A DNA stretch of 64,000 nt from the NCBI RefSeq assembly GCF_042788235.1, contig NZ_JBHZOL010000071.1, positions 62,001 to 126,000 on the forward strand, in the 5' to 3' direction. Shown piece after piece: positions 24,643 through 33,218 of this stretch. Origin of the DNA: Sphaerothrix epifaneia. GTDB taxonomy: Bacteria > Cyanobacteriota > Cyanobacteriia > Phormidesmidales > Phormidesmidaceae. The notes below the pieces were generated by a model. That model was given only the letters and a program-made list of their open reading frames with translations, was not told where the DNA came from and did not search any database. Each line of letters begins with the position of its first letter. Position 1 is the stretch's first letter. A program made the position numbers and the translations under genes.

Positions 24643-25988
24643 TGGAGCTATCAGTTTCTAACCACAGCTTGTCCCCCTTATCTGAGCCAGAAACCTATCT
24701 GACTCAACTGCTAGCCACAGTAACGGCTGCGGTGCCCACTGCGTTGGCTTTGCCAGCGTTGCGCCAAACAGCGACAGCGCTGGTGCAAGAGCAGACTTTT
24801 CCGTCTCCCCGACAGGAAGCTTGGCGTTTTAGCGACCTTTCTGGGCTGCTAGCGCTGGCGTTTCAAGTAGCTGAGCCACCCTCGCCTTCAGCCCTAGAGG
24901 CGATCGCCGCCATCCCTGCCCGACCCGAAACCGCAAACAGTCGGCTGGTATTTGTTAACGGTGTTTATGTAGAGGCTCTCTCTTCTCGATCGGCCTTGCC
25001 AGAGGCGGTCGTTGTCGGTAGCTTAGCCACCCTCTACGCCCAGCCCGACCTCCAGCCTGAAATTGAGCGGCATTTGGCTCAAGCCCAAGGACACAACGAA
25101 GTATTTACCGCCCTCAATACTGCTGGCTTTCAGGATGCCGCGCTAATCTGGGTACCCCGCTCGGTAGAGCTGTCGGTGCCGATTCAGCTAGTCCACTACT
25201 CGCTACCAGTCCCAGAACAAACTCCCGTTATTGCCCAGCCCCGCACGCTGGTAATGGCGGCAGCCAACAGTTCGCTGACGCTGATTGAGGAGTACCACAG
25301 TTTGGGCGAAGGTCACTGCTTTACCAATGCAGTTAGCGAAATTTGGTTGGCTGCCAACGCTCAGGTTCATCATGTGCGCTTGCAAGATGAAGCCAAAACC
25401 ACTTTCCACATTGCTAAAACAGCCGTTACGCAAGCCAGAGATAGCTTTTATAGCTGTACGGCTATCGATTTAGGCGCTCGGCTAGCCCGTCATCACCTTG
25501 AAACTTATCAAACAGGCGAACAAACCAATACCCGTTTGTATGGGTTGAGTGCGATCGCAGGGGATCAGCTAGCCGATACGCAGAGTTTGATTTCGCTTAG
25601 CCAGCCCTATGGCAGCGCTGATCAGCTACATAAGTGTATTGTCGGCGATCGCGCCCATGCTGTTTTTAGCGGCAAAATTTATGTCCCGCGTGAAGCTCAA
25701 CACACCCACGCTGCGCAGCTAAACCGCAACCTGCTACTGTCTAACAAGAGCCGGGTAGACACCAAGCCTCAGTTAGAAATTATTGCCGACAACGTGAAAT
25801 GTGCCCACGGCGCTACCGTCAGCCAGTTAGAAGCCGATGAAATTTTCTATTTGCAAAGTCGAGGGATCAACGCCGAGCAAGCGCAGCGACTTTTAATTTA
25901 TGGTTTTGCGATGGAAATTGTTGAGAAAATCCCGGTAGATTCACTGCGAGAATCGCTGACTCAACGCGTTAATCAGTGGATGTCGTGA
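24642..25988 (+). CDS. sufD: SufD, Fe-S scaffold partner
   Basis: Paralogue of SufB that pairs with it in the SufBC2D complex and helps iron acquisition. The 448 residues include RQEAWRFSDLSGLLAL near 62-77, VFVNGVY, the beta-helix body and the C-terminal KCIVGDRAHAVFSGKIYVPREAQHTHAAQLNRNLLLS followed by KCAHGATVSQLEADEIFYLQSRGI, matching SufD closely. The ATG shares one base with the sufC stop, implying translational coupling. It is followed after 96 bases by the preferred sufS start. No anomalies seen. Confidence 0.97.
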   Translation: MELSVSNHSLSPLSEPETYLTQLLATVTAAVPTALALPALRQTATALVQEQTFPSPRQEAWRFSDLSGLLALAFQVAEPPSPSALEAIAAIPARPETANSRLVFVNGVYVEALSSRSALPEAVVVGSLATLYAQPDLQPEIERHLAQAQGHNEVFTALNTAGFQDAALIWVPRSVELSVPIQLVHYSLPVPEQTPVIAQPRTLVMAAANSSLTLIEEYHSLGEGHCFTNAVSEIWLAANAQVHHVRLQDEAKTTFHIAKTAVTQARDSFYSCTAIDLGARLARHHLETYQTGEQTNTRLYGLSAIAGDQLADTQSLISLSQPYGSADQLHKCIVGDRAHAVFSGKIYVPREAQHTHAAQLNRNLLLSNKSRVDTKPQLEIIADNVKCAHGATVSQLEADEIFYLQSRGINAEQAQRLLIYGFAMEIVEKIPVDSLRESLTQRVNQWMS

Positions 25989-26084
25989 CGCCTGTAAGGT
26001 TTGCGAATTGTCGTTAAAAGCCCAACGCCAAGCTTCCAGATTGTTTGTTCTTTCAAGCTCAGCCCCTTAGTTCCCTTTGCCGCC

Positions 26085-27353
26085 ATGACCGTTGCTCAAG
26101 AGAAAACCCTCGCTGCTCAAGTTCGTGCTGATTTTCCGGCTCTTGCTCAGGAAGTCAACGGTCAACCCCTAGTTTATTTTGACAATGCAGCCACCTCTCA
26201 AAAACCGCAGGCCGTTTTAGACGCGATCGCTCGTTACTACCAGCAGGATAACGCCAACGTTCACCGGGGAATTCATACGCTGAGTGTACGAGCCACAGAT
26301 GCCTACGAAGCGGTGCGCGACAAAGTTGCCAGTTTCATTCACGCGGCTAGTCGCAATGAGATTGTCTTTACCCGCAACGCCAGCGAAGCCATCAATCTGG
26401 TGGCTTATGCCTGGGGCTTGAGCCACTTGCAGCCGGGAGACGAGATCATTTTGTCGGTGATGGAGCACCACAGCAACCTGGTGCCGTGGCAACTGGTGGC
26501 TCAGCGAACAGGTGCTGTGCTTAAGCATGTAGCGTTAACGGAGACGCAGACGTTTGACTTGGCTCAGTTTAATCAGCTCGTTTCTGCCAAAACTAAGCTG
26601 GTGGCAATTGTCCATGTTTCTAACACGCTGGGATGTATTAATCCGATTGAGCAGGTTATTGCTACGGCGCATCAAGCGGGGGCTAAAGTTTTAGTCGATG
26701 CTTGCCAGAGCGTTCCCCACATGCCGATTGATGTACAGGCGATCGATTGTGACTGGCTGGTAGCTTCGGGTCATAAAATGTGTGGCCCCACAGGCGCAGG
26801 CTTTCTCTATGGCAAGCTAGACGTTCTTAAGGCCATGCCACCTTTTTTAGGCGGCGGCGAGATGATTGCCGACGTCTTTTTAGACCATTCGACCTACGCA
26901 GAACTACCTCACAAGTTTGAAGCAGGCACACCAGCGATCGCTGAAGTGATTGCGCTGGGTGCGGCTGTAGACTACCTCACCAGCCTCGGCATGGACAGAA
27001 TTGCTGAGTATGAACACGAACTCACAGCTTATTTGTTCCAAGAATTAAACAAGCTGCCGCAAGTAACAATTTATGGGCCGCAACCTCAGCCCGATGGCAG
27101 CGGTCGAGCCTCGTTAGCCGCCTTTACCGTCGAAGGTGTCCATGCCCAAGATTTGGCAACGCTACTCGATCAATCAGGCATTGCTATTCGTTCTGGGCAC
27201 CACTGTACCCAACCGCTACACCGGCTTTTAGAGGTATCTTCAACTGCTCGCGCTAGCCTGTATTTCTACAACACGCGGGCTGAGATCGATCTGTTCATCG
27301 CAGCCTTAAAAGACACGATTGAGTTCTTTAGCAATATTTTTGAAGCTGACTAA
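26085..27353 (+). CDS. sufS: SufS, group II cysteine desulfurase
   Basis: PLP enzyme that takes sulfur from cysteine for Fe-S assembly. From ATG 26085 (422 residues) the family pattern runs VYFDNAATSQKPQAVLDAI, NVHRGIHTLSVRATDAYE, the PLP lysine at about 231 in SGHKMCGPTGAGFLYG, and the persulfide cysteine at about 374 in IRSGHHCTQPLH. The longest frame starts at 26001 but its first 28 residues do not resemble the family and the preferred ATG gives MTVAQEKTLAAQVRADFP. Last gene of the sufR-regulated cluster. A SufE partner is not in this window. Confidence 0.97.
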   Translation: MTVAQEKTLAAQVRADFPALAQEVNGQPLVYFDNAATSQKPQAVLDAIARYYQQDNANVHRGIHTLSVRATDAYEAVRDKVASFIHAASRNEIVFTRNASEAINLVAYAWGLSHLQPGDEIILSVMEHHSNLVPWQLVAQRTGAVLKHVALTETQTFDLAQFNQLVSAKTKLVAIVHVSNTLGCINPIEQVIATAHQAGAKVLVDACQSVPHMPIDVQAIDCDWLVASGHKMCGPTGAGFLYGKLDVLKAMPPFLGGGEMIADVFLDHSTYAELPHKFEAGTPAIAEVIALGAAVDYLTSLGMDRIAEYEHELTAYLFQELNKLPQVTIYGPQPQPDGSGRASLAAFTVEGVHAQDLATLLDQSGIAIRSGHHCTQPLHRLLEVSSTARASLYFYNTRAEIDLFIAALKDTIEFFSNIFEAD

Positions 27354-27460
27354 GACCATTTTGTGTTTTGATCAGGATCAAAGTCTGCTAAGGCTAAGGA
27401 ACGCTTGTGGAGCGAGGCAAGTCCTTTGGCTTTAGTCTAAATGTCTCACATGTATTGGCT

Positions 27461-28075
27461 ATGGGGTTTTATTCGCGCGTCATTTTTCCGCGCCTGCTAG
27501 ATTGGAGCATGTCTGGCGAGGCTTTCGCAATGCATCGTCAGGCGTTGCTTAAAGAAGTGACGGGTAATGTTTTAGAAATTGGCTTTGGCACAGGTTTGAA
27601 CCTAGCTTATTATCCCGATGCGGTTCAACAACTCACCATCGTAGACCCTAATCCCGGCGTCAACGCCATCGCCCAAAAACGGATTCAAGCTTCTAGCAAG
27701 CAGGTGCAAAGCTATCGGGTTAGCGGCGAATCGTTGCCAATGGCCGATGAAACCTTCGACAGTGTAGTCAGCACCTGGACGCTATGCAGCATTCCCCAGG
27801 TTGACCAGGCTTTAGCTGAAGTTGCCCGCGTTCTCAAACCGGGTGGCCGTTTCTTTTTTGTTGAGCATGGCTTAAGCCCGGAAGGGGGCGTACAGGCTTG
27901 GCAAAATCGACTAACACCCGTGCAAAAAGTGATTGCTGATGGCTGTCACCTCAATCGCCCCATTCAAGCACTGGTTGAGCAGCATCTAAAAATTCTCAAG
28001 CTAGACACTTTTTACGAACCAGGCTTTCCTAAAGTTGCTAGCTACTTTTACCAGGGCGTTGCTGAAAAACCCTAG
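27461..28075 (+). CDS. Class I SAM-dependent methyltransferase (METTL7/UbiE-like)
   Basis: A 204-residue methyltransferase. MGFYSRVIFPRLLDWSMSG opens the protein, then motif I VLEIGFGTGLNLAYYP, the acidic loop VDPNPGVNAIAQKR, FDSVVSTWTLCSIPQVDQAL and ARVLKPGGRFFFVEHGLSP. The typical start of this group is ATG 27461; GTG 27407 would add 18 unmatched residues. It lies 107 bases after sufS on the same strand and may be read through from suf, though no functional link is known. It ends shortly before a convergent gene at 28111. The methyl acceptor is not predictable. Confidence 0.9.
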   Translation: MGFYSRVIFPRLLDWSMSGEAFAMHRQALLKEVTGNVLEIGFGTGLNLAYYPDAVQQLTIVDPNPGVNAIAQKRIQASSKQVQSYRVSGESLPMADETFDSVVSTWTLCSIPQVDQALAEVARVLKPGGRFFFVEHGLSPEGGVQAWQNRLTPVQKVIADGCHLNRPIQALVEQHLKILKLDTFYEPGFPKVASYFYQGVAEKP

Positions 28076-28110
28076 CAGCAGCGCTTGGCGCACTCGAAAT
28101 ACATGAAACT

Positions 28111-28656
28111 TTAGGGCTTTAGCGCTTTATCTAAAACCTGTCGCGCATTTTCAGCCTGCGATCGCGCGTCATGATATTTCAAATTATTTTGAGCAAAGGA
28201 TTTAAGCACCTTAAATCCATCTTTAAGTTCGGTCATTTGCGCTTCGGTAATGACTTCGTCAGTAAAGAGCAAATCGACCAAATCACGTACTTTGAGTGCT
28301 TCGCTGCGCGTGTCTTGAACTTTGACTTTCAAGTTTGCCAAATTGCTGAGAACCTGCACAGCTTCAACAATGGCATCTTCATCTTGCTGGAGTTGGGGAG
28401 TGGGATCGGGTTCTTTCACTTCAATAAACTGCTGCGGGCTAAAGCCATCGGTCAGGGCTGTTGGGAGTTTACCATCATCCATCAGTTCGACTAGCTGATC
28501 CATCGCTTTTTCACGATTCTTCTTAGAGTCTTTGCCAGGAACGTCAATTAAAACATCTGGCGTTTGGGCCAGCGTATATTGCACCATTGCCTTAACCAGT
28601 AATTTTGTACTATATATTTTACCGTGACCCGATGCTTTTGCTAAATCTGATTCCAC
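28111..28656 (-). CDS. Conserved hypothetical protein, helical, 181 residues
   Basis: Not recognised. A soluble, highly charged, mostly helical protein from a GTG start at 28656 (in-frame stop seven codons upstream). It includes IDVPGKDSKKNREKAMDQLVELMDDG, a proline-rich turn EVKEPDPTPQLQQDED, and long helices VEAVQVLSNLANLKVKVQDTRSEALKVRDLVDLLF and ARSQAENARQVLDKALKP. No signal peptide, membrane span or cysteine. It is convergent with the methyltransferase and divergent from the carbonic anhydrase. Coding status rests on length, even composition and the absence of any competing gene on the other strand. Confidence 0.7.
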   Translation of the reverse strand: MESDLAKASGHGKIYSTKLLVKAMVQYTLAQTPDVLIDVPGKDSKKNREKAMDQLVELMDDGKLPTALTDGFSPQQFIEVKEPDPTPQLQQDEDAIVEAVQVLSNLANLKVKVQDTRSEALKVRDLVDLLFTDEVITEAQMTELKDGFKVLKSFAQNNLKYHDARSQAENARQVLDKALKP

Positions 28657-28893
28657 AAACTCGTTGCTTTTAATTCAGCTCATTTAGTCAACGTCCCCGC
28701 AAAAGCCAAAAACAGGTAGCAACATCCGCCGGGGGAGCCTATGAGTAAAGGAATGCGATCGCACTTTAAGAAGTTATCACAATCGCACCAATAAGCAACG
28801 CTTTCAGTCGATAGGGCAAAATTTGTGGGATAACGATTAAAGGGGGCAGAAAAGCTCTGCTAACACCCGTAGCGTTGAAGAGGATATCGCCTG

Positions 28894-29646
28894 ATGAAAA
28901 AGCTAATTAGCGGATTACGGCAGTTTCAAAGCACCTATGTGCCTAGCCATCAGGCGATGCTCAAAGAGCTGGCTCAAGGACAACATCCCCGCGTATTATT
29001 TATTGCCTGTTCTGATTCGCGGGTTGATCCAGCCCTGATCACTCAGGCAGAAATAGGCGAAATCTTCGTTATTCGCAATGCAGGCAATATTGTACCGCCT
29101 TACGAATCGACCAACGGCGGCGAAGGAGCCACGATTGAATATGCCGTCCACGCTCTCGATATTAAGCAAATCATTGTTTGCGGCCATACCAACTGTGGAG
29201 CCATGAAGGGGCTACTCCAGTTAGGTAAGCTGCAAGAAGAAATGCCTCTGGTCTACAACTGGCTGAAGCATACCGAAGCTACCCGGCGACTCGTCAACGA
29301 AAATTACAGCCATCTAGACAAAGCAGAAACACTAGATGTGCTGGTGGGTGAAAACGTCCTCACCCAGATTGATAATTTGCGCACTTATCCGGTCATTCGC
29401 TCCAAACTGCATCGGGGTGATTTGTCTATCCACGCCTGGATTTATAACATTGAAAACGGCGAGTTGCTGGCGTATGACGCTGAACGCCATGCCTATGTCC
29501 CTCCTTACAGCGCCATCAATCAAAAGCCTGTGATTGGAGGAGGTGAACCCCTAGATTTACAAAGCCACCATTTGCCAGGGTTTTCTCGCCTGTCTCGCAG
29601 TCAGGCTGAGCGAATTTATCGAGGTTCTCAATCGCTGCAAACTTGA
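28894..29646 (+). CDS. Beta-class carbonic anhydrase
   Basis: Zinc enzyme interconverting CO2 and bicarbonate. The beta-CA ligands are intact: Cys39, Asp41 and Arg43 in ACSDSRVDP, and His98 with Cys101 in CGHTNCGAM. Length, 250 residues, and the segment AGNIVPPYESTNGGEGATIEYAVHALDI fit the plant-type beta-CA found in cyanobacteria (IcfA/CcaA group), but I cannot assign carboxysomal location because no carboxysome genes are nearby and the C-terminus is short. ATG 28894 has an AGAGGA ribosome-binding site. Followed by repeat R1 copy D and a strong terminator. Confidence 0.95.
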   Translation: MKKLISGLRQFQSTYVPSHQAMLKELAQGQHPRVLFIACSDSRVDPALITQAEIGEIFVIRNAGNIVPPYESTNGGEGATIEYAVHALDIKQIIVCGHTNCGAMKGLLQLGKLQEEMPLVYNWLKHTEATRRLVNENYSHLDKAETLDVLVGENVLTQIDNLRTYPVIRSKLHRGDLSIHAWIYNIENGELLAYDAERHAYVPPYSAINQKPVIGGGEPLDLQSHHLPGFSRLSRSQAERIYRGSQSLQT

Positions 29647-29697
29647 AAAAACCAGGGTGGTCAACGGCTAGGATGCCCCCATTGCCTAGAGCTTTTG

Positions 29698-29765
29698 ACC
29701 GCTAAAGGCTGAATGAACGCTTTTCTGTCAAAGACTTTTAGCCATTCAAGTGTCTCAACCCTATA
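29698..29765 (-). repeat. Dispersed repeat R1, copy D
   Basis: Reverse copy, shorter than most. The minus strand reads TATAGGGTTGAGACACTTGA, ATGGCTAAAAGTCTTTGACA and GAAAAGCGTTCATTCAGCC before fading out. It lies between the carbonic anhydrase stop and its terminator. Confidence 0.6.
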
Positions 29766-29769
29766 AGAA

Positions 29770-29798
29770 AAAATCCTTCAGGCAACCTGAAGGATTTT
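29770..29798 (+). terminator. Intrinsic terminator after carbonic anhydrase
   Basis: Perfect 13 bp stem AAAATCCTTCAGG (29770-29782), CAA loop, and complement CCTGAAGGATTTT (29786-29798). The arms end in A4/T4, so it can work in both directions. It is 124 bases downstream of the stop. Confidence 0.85.
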
Positions 29799-29996
29799 GT
29801 GTGGAGAAGAGATGTCTTGGTCAATCCTCACGTCAGAAACAGAAAGTGCTCCTTGCATGACTCTATTGTGCGATCGCCGCTGTTGAAAGGGTGTGATGCG
29901 ATCGCTTGGTTGATGTGATCTGCTTTGGCTTTTGATTATGCTTTTGATCGCGCTTGAGCTTGATAAAGATCACAAATCCTTGAACTAAACAAGAAA

Positions 29997-30155
29997 GCTC
30001 TAGCCGGACGACTAGAGCCTTGATGCGCGATGATTGATGACAAGGAGCCAACGCATCAAGCTTTAAAGTGCCCCCTTAGCAACAGAAAAGATGGCTAAGA
30101 GGGCGCGATCGCAGCGGTCAGAAGCTAACTCAGCTATCCAGAAAAACCTTTCTGG
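29997..30155. other. Run of four hairpins downstream of the repeat-protein gene
   Basis: Four consecutive inverted repeats: GCTCTAG/CTAGAGC (29997-30018), CTTGATGCG/CGCATCAAG (30019-30060), GCCCCCTTAGC/GCTAAGAGGGC with one mismatch (30070-30104) and CCAGAAA/TTTCTGG (30138-30155). No gene occupies the stretch from 29799 to 30168. It could be the structured 3' end of the minus-strand mRNA or an independent small RNA. Which strand is transcribed cannot be told. Confidence 0.5.
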
Positions 30156-30168
30156 TAGGGATATCGCG

Positions 30169-30399
30169 TTAGCTCTGCTTGTTGTCTAAGTGGTCGCGCC
30201 GCAGACGATCAAACTTAGATTCTTCTTTGTTGTCTAGATGATCACGTCGCAGTTGGTCAAACTTAGACTCTTCTTTGTTGTCTAGATGATCACGCCGCAG
30301 TTGATCAAACTTGGTTTCTGCCTTGGCTGTAGAGGCAACGGTGCCGCTTAAAGAGACAGCCATTACAGCAGAGAGCAAAGATAAGGTAATGCGTTTCAT
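30169..30399 (-). CDS. Secreted protein built of three 16-residue repeats
   Basis: A 76-residue precursor. Residues 1-27 are a Sec signal peptide (MKRITLSLLSAVMAV to STAKA, cleavage before Glu28). The rest is three tandem copies of a 16-residue unit, KFDQLRRDHLDNKEE preceded by T or S, identical except Q to R and the terminal QS in the last copy. The mature product is thus nothing but repeats, highly charged and probably helical. ATG 30399 has a good AGGAG site. A run of four hairpins lies downstream and a 6 bp hairpin with a TATAAG box upstream. Function unknown: peptide precursor, adhesive or stress peptide are all only possibilities. Confidence 0.85.
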   Translation of the reverse strand: MKRITLSLLSAVMAVSLSGTVASTAKAETKFDQLRRDHLDNKEESKFDQLRRDHLDNKEESKFDRLRRDHLDNKQS

Positions 30400-30900
30400 G
30401 AGATTAACTCCTTGAGAGATCTAATCATCCTGTACTTATAAGGATGCCAATTGAGTCTGATATTGTCTGATCTTTGTATTAGCCTAGGCTTAAACTTTCC
30501 TGAGAAAACTAAGCCAATGGTTCTCGGTTGTTGCTTTTGAAGTTAAGCCGCAATCGAGAAAAAATAGAGAAGATTAGCCATAAGAAAATCATCCTATTAA
30601 GGGATAATTCAAATATCGAAATACCCTTTGCTAATAATTATTCTTGTTGAATAATGTCTTTGCAAATCGGCTAAATGAGTAGACAGACGCCCATAGCCAA
30701 AACCCAAATCTAGGGGCGATCGCAGTTCCTAAAAGCCAGGTCAATTTGTATCGCTGTAGCTAACAGGGATGAGCCACTCAAATAGCTGCAAGCTACCAAC
30801 AGAAAACGTTTCTGCTGCCTTTAGCTATAAATTGACACAGCACAATAGGGTATGCCATCTATAGCGAGATACCCTGACAAAATCTTCAATAGCCAGCTAT
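30400..30900. other. Gene-free spacer with possible promoter of the repeat protein
   Basis: On the minus strand CATCCT/AGGATG (30426-30446) frames TATAAG, a candidate -10 or leader hairpin for the repeat-protein gene. The right half holds repeat R1 copy E. No open frame of interest was found in 30450-30740. Confidence 0.45.
30741..30835 (+). repeat. Dispersed repeat R1, copy E (with clear inverted ends)
   Basis: Forward copy of 95 bases. TCAATTTGTATCGCT at the left is the near complement of AGCTATAAATTGA at the right (30823-30835), giving the clearest terminal inverted repeat of the family. The core reads GAGCCACTCAAATAGCTGCA, AGCTACCAACAGAAAACG and TTTCTGCTGCC. Confidence 0.75.
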
Positions 30901-31632
30901 TTACCAATCGCCAGAAACAGCCGTTAAGGGAGTTCCGTCGGTGGTCGTCACCGTAATTGATAAACTGGATTCTGCCTCACGACGCGGAAACTGGACAAAC
31001 TGGATACCGCTGTCGCTAGGCTGCACAACCATCTGATAGCGATCGCCCGTCCACTCCAGCGATTCAATTTGATATTCAATTAGCCACAGCTCGGCTATTT
31101 CTCCGGCGTTAATTTTTTCGCCAGTGCTATCTTCATAACAGCCCCAAATATCGTCGAGTACTGTCCACAAACCCGAAAAATAAATAGGCTCCATGCGAGC
31201 GCTAAGGCCGTAAGTGGTAAATGTAAAAACCTGGTGTGTCCAGAACTTTTGAAAGATACTCTGAAGGGGTTCTTCGTACAAAGCGCTCCCATAGCGGGGC
31301 ATGTCTTCTAGCTGTTTGAACTGCACAGCGGCTTCGGGTCGCTGCCAGTCTGCTGACTCATAGCAAACCGCAAACTCCACTGGCCCTGCTTGAGTCGTCT
31401 GCTTGAAAGGTTCCGTCGCAGCGGTAGACTGACTGCTCCCCCCGGCTGCAACAACCAGACCCTCAGCTACGTTTTGGGTAGGCATGGGCGGTTGTTCCGA
31501 AGTAGAAGCAGCGCCCGTGCAGCCAATGGCGATCGCCCCAACCAAACCAATACCCAACCCACCTAGCTGCCAAACTTTCATGCCCATCCTCGACGCTCCA
31601 GAGATACCCTGATTACCTAATAACGACTTCAT
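30901..31632 (-). CDS. Hypothetical lipoprotein, 243 residues
   Basis: Not recognised. A hydrophobic stretch (VWQLGGLGIGLVGAIAIGC) ends in a lipobox-like AIGC, so the mature protein probably begins at Cys 38 and is anchored in the membrane facing the periplasm. A Ser/Thr-rich linker follows, then a globular part with Trp and aromatic clusters (FAVCYESADWQRPEAAV, FWTHQVFTFTTYGLSARMEPIYF, LWTVLDDIWGCYEDSTGEKI). Start codon uncertain: ATG 31632 or ATG at residue 16 or 18 (MGMKVWQLGG), the latter giving a normal-length signal. Transcribed alone, with a long gene-free region upstream. Confidence 0.75.
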   Translation of the reverse strand: MKSLLGNQGISGASRMGMKVWQLGGLGIGLVGAIAIGCTGAASTSEQPPMPTQNVAEGLVVAAGGSSQSTAATEPFKQTTQAGPVEFAVCYESADWQRPEAAVQFKQLEDMPRYGSALYEEPLQSIFQKFWTHQVFTFTTYGLSARMEPIYFSGLWTVLDDIWGCYEDSTGEKINAGEIAELWLIEYQIESLEWTGDRYQMVVQPSDSGIQFVQFPRREAESSLSITVTTTDGTPLTAVSGDW

Positions 31633-32663
31633 CTCAACCTTTTCAGGAAAGTTAGTTTAAAAATTTGGGGCACTTTTTCAGTCAGTGCGGCGTGACTGAC
31701 CCAGTGGCACCTGATGTTACAGGAGTAAGTCAAGCCAGCAACTGACTTAAATCGCAGTATTTTTTGATACCGCAGTGAGCCAGCTCTAAGGAGATCAAAC
31801 TTTGCCCAATCGTGACCCCGCCTATTGAGATGTATCGAAGAGTCGTAATGAAACTCTTGCGTCAGATCCCTGGCGTCTACTATCGATTGGCTAGTCTACC
31901 CAAGCCGATTATCAACTGACTACAGACTCTAATAACGTCTATCTAGGCGATTAAAACTTCAGTCGAAAAGAAACTTAAAAGCTATTTGATGAAATTGACT
32001 CGACAGACACAAATCAGCAAGTCTCAAGCCATCAGACATCAATTTGACTGTCTCTAACTGCCCGAATAGAAGTTTTGAGTTTGGATGGACTAAGTAGAGC
32101 GACTGCTGCGAGTAAGCCAGTCCTGGCAAAGGTTCAACGCCCGAATCCAGAACTTCATAGGGTTGCTTATCTCTATAGCATTTATATAGATCTTCTCTAA
32201 AAATCGCTCTATCTAAATTCTACCTAGACCCTATCATGAGACGACCAATTATGCGGATAGGTTTTCAGAGAATTTTGCCTAATTTTCGAAAATCTTAGTG
32301 ATCTTACGGACGTAACTTCGCAATTCAAAAGATCAGCGGTAATTGAATGGCTCTGTAGCGCTCAGGCGGGTTCCGCTAGAGGCCGATATGAACTCAGAGT
32401 TCATCCGTTTTCGTTGACGGCTGATCGTACTAACAGGGGGGATCAGTGTTGCTTGGGCGATCGCTTAAACAGGTGCTCATTTTTACCGTCAGCAGGCAAA
32501 CTGCGATCGCCAGCGTACCTTTAATTCAAGACAGCAGCTATAGCGGTAGCCACCAGCGTTGAGGTACTTCAATGACTGAAGGCCGCTGACAGAAAAGCTT
32601 TCCTTCTGCCCTCAGCCTTCTACCCTACTCATGTGTTTAACGGCGGTTGGTACGCTGTTCTTG
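31633..32663. other. About 1 kb without a convincing gene
   Basis: No frame of useful length. I see a short inverted repeat GTCAGT/ACTGAC (31681-31700), a palindrome ATGAACTC-A-GAGTTCAT (32388-32404) and repeat R1 copy F at 32537-32625. A 35-codon frame GTG 31812-31919 (MTPPIEMYRRVVMKLLRQIP...) has an AAGGAGAT site too far upstream and no recognised content. The stretch may be decayed sequence or carry a non-coding RNA. Confidence 0.5.
32537..32625 (+). repeat. Dispersed repeat R1, copy F
   Basis: Forward copy: GCTATAGCGGTAGCCACCAG, TTGAGGTACTTCAATGACTG, AAGGCCGCTGACAGAAAAGC, TTTCCTTCTGCCCTCAGCC. It lies just downstream of the DM13 gene (which is on the minus strand). Confidence 0.75.
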
Positions 32664-33107
32664 CTAGAGCGCAGCGTAACCAAAGGTGATATTGAAGGTG
32701 CGGCACCAAATGCCAACTGAGCCATACTCATCCAGGTCAATATCAGCCGGAATGCTGTAGCGTTGGCTGCCGCGCAAGCGCTGTAACTGATCTAGCTTCA
32801 CGTAATCGGCCTCAGCAATAGCGGTGGGAATGGTGGCTGATCGGTAAAGAATAACTTCAACGTCAGGCCCGCCACCAGTGCTGAACTGTTGGTCAAATTC
32901 TAGATATTGCTGGCCATTTTCAGTCACGATACGGAAACTCCCAGTAGTGGGATGGCTGCGATCGACAGTGACAAATTGACTTGCTGAGGGAGCAGCCTGC
33001 GCAATTTCAACAGTTTCAGCAACCGCTACGGGCGATCGCCAGCTAAGCGAATTGCCGATTAATAGCGCCAGGGTGAGTCCAAGCGGAGTAAACAGTTTAA
33101 GTTGCAT
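32664..33107 (-). CDS. Secreted DM13-domain protein
   Basis: A 147-residue exported protein from ATG 33107 (an upstream in-frame start at 33134 would only lengthen the signal). The signal peptide ends near VAVAE. The DM13 domain follows: HPTTGSFRIVTENGQQYLEF, FSTGGGPDVEVILYRS, VKLDQLQRLRGSQRYSIPADIDLDEYGSVGIWCRTFNITFGYAAL, with the single Cys in the conserved WCR position. DM13 domains are proposed redox or electron-transfer modules of extracytoplasmic proteins; the actual role here is unknown. Monocistronic, with R1 copy F just after its stop. Confidence 0.88.
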   Translation of the reverse strand: MQLKLFTPLGLTLALLIGNSLSWRSPVAVAETVEIAQAAPSASQFVTVDRSHPTTGSFRIVTENGQQYLEFDQQFSTGGGPDVEVILYRSATIPTAIAEADYVKLDQLQRLRGSQRYSIPADIDLDEYGSVGIWCRTFNITFGYAAL

Positions 33108-33218
33108 GGGTTGTCTGAAAAAACCTACAGCCAAAACCTTAAAGCAACTATCTGGGAATTTGCCCAGGCGCAGATGAAAGCATCATTTTGAGTCGCTAAT
33201 AGTCAGGTCGGCTAATTC

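Noticed and set aside
29863..30051. 62-residue minus frame
   Set aside because: It lies over hairpin-forming DNA, lacks a ribosome-binding site and has a composition unlike a protein (poly-Lys/Gln tract).
31812..31919. 35-codon frame in the 1 kb spacer
   Set aside because: The AAGGAGAT site is too far from the GTG and the product has no recognisable trait; kept only as a note.
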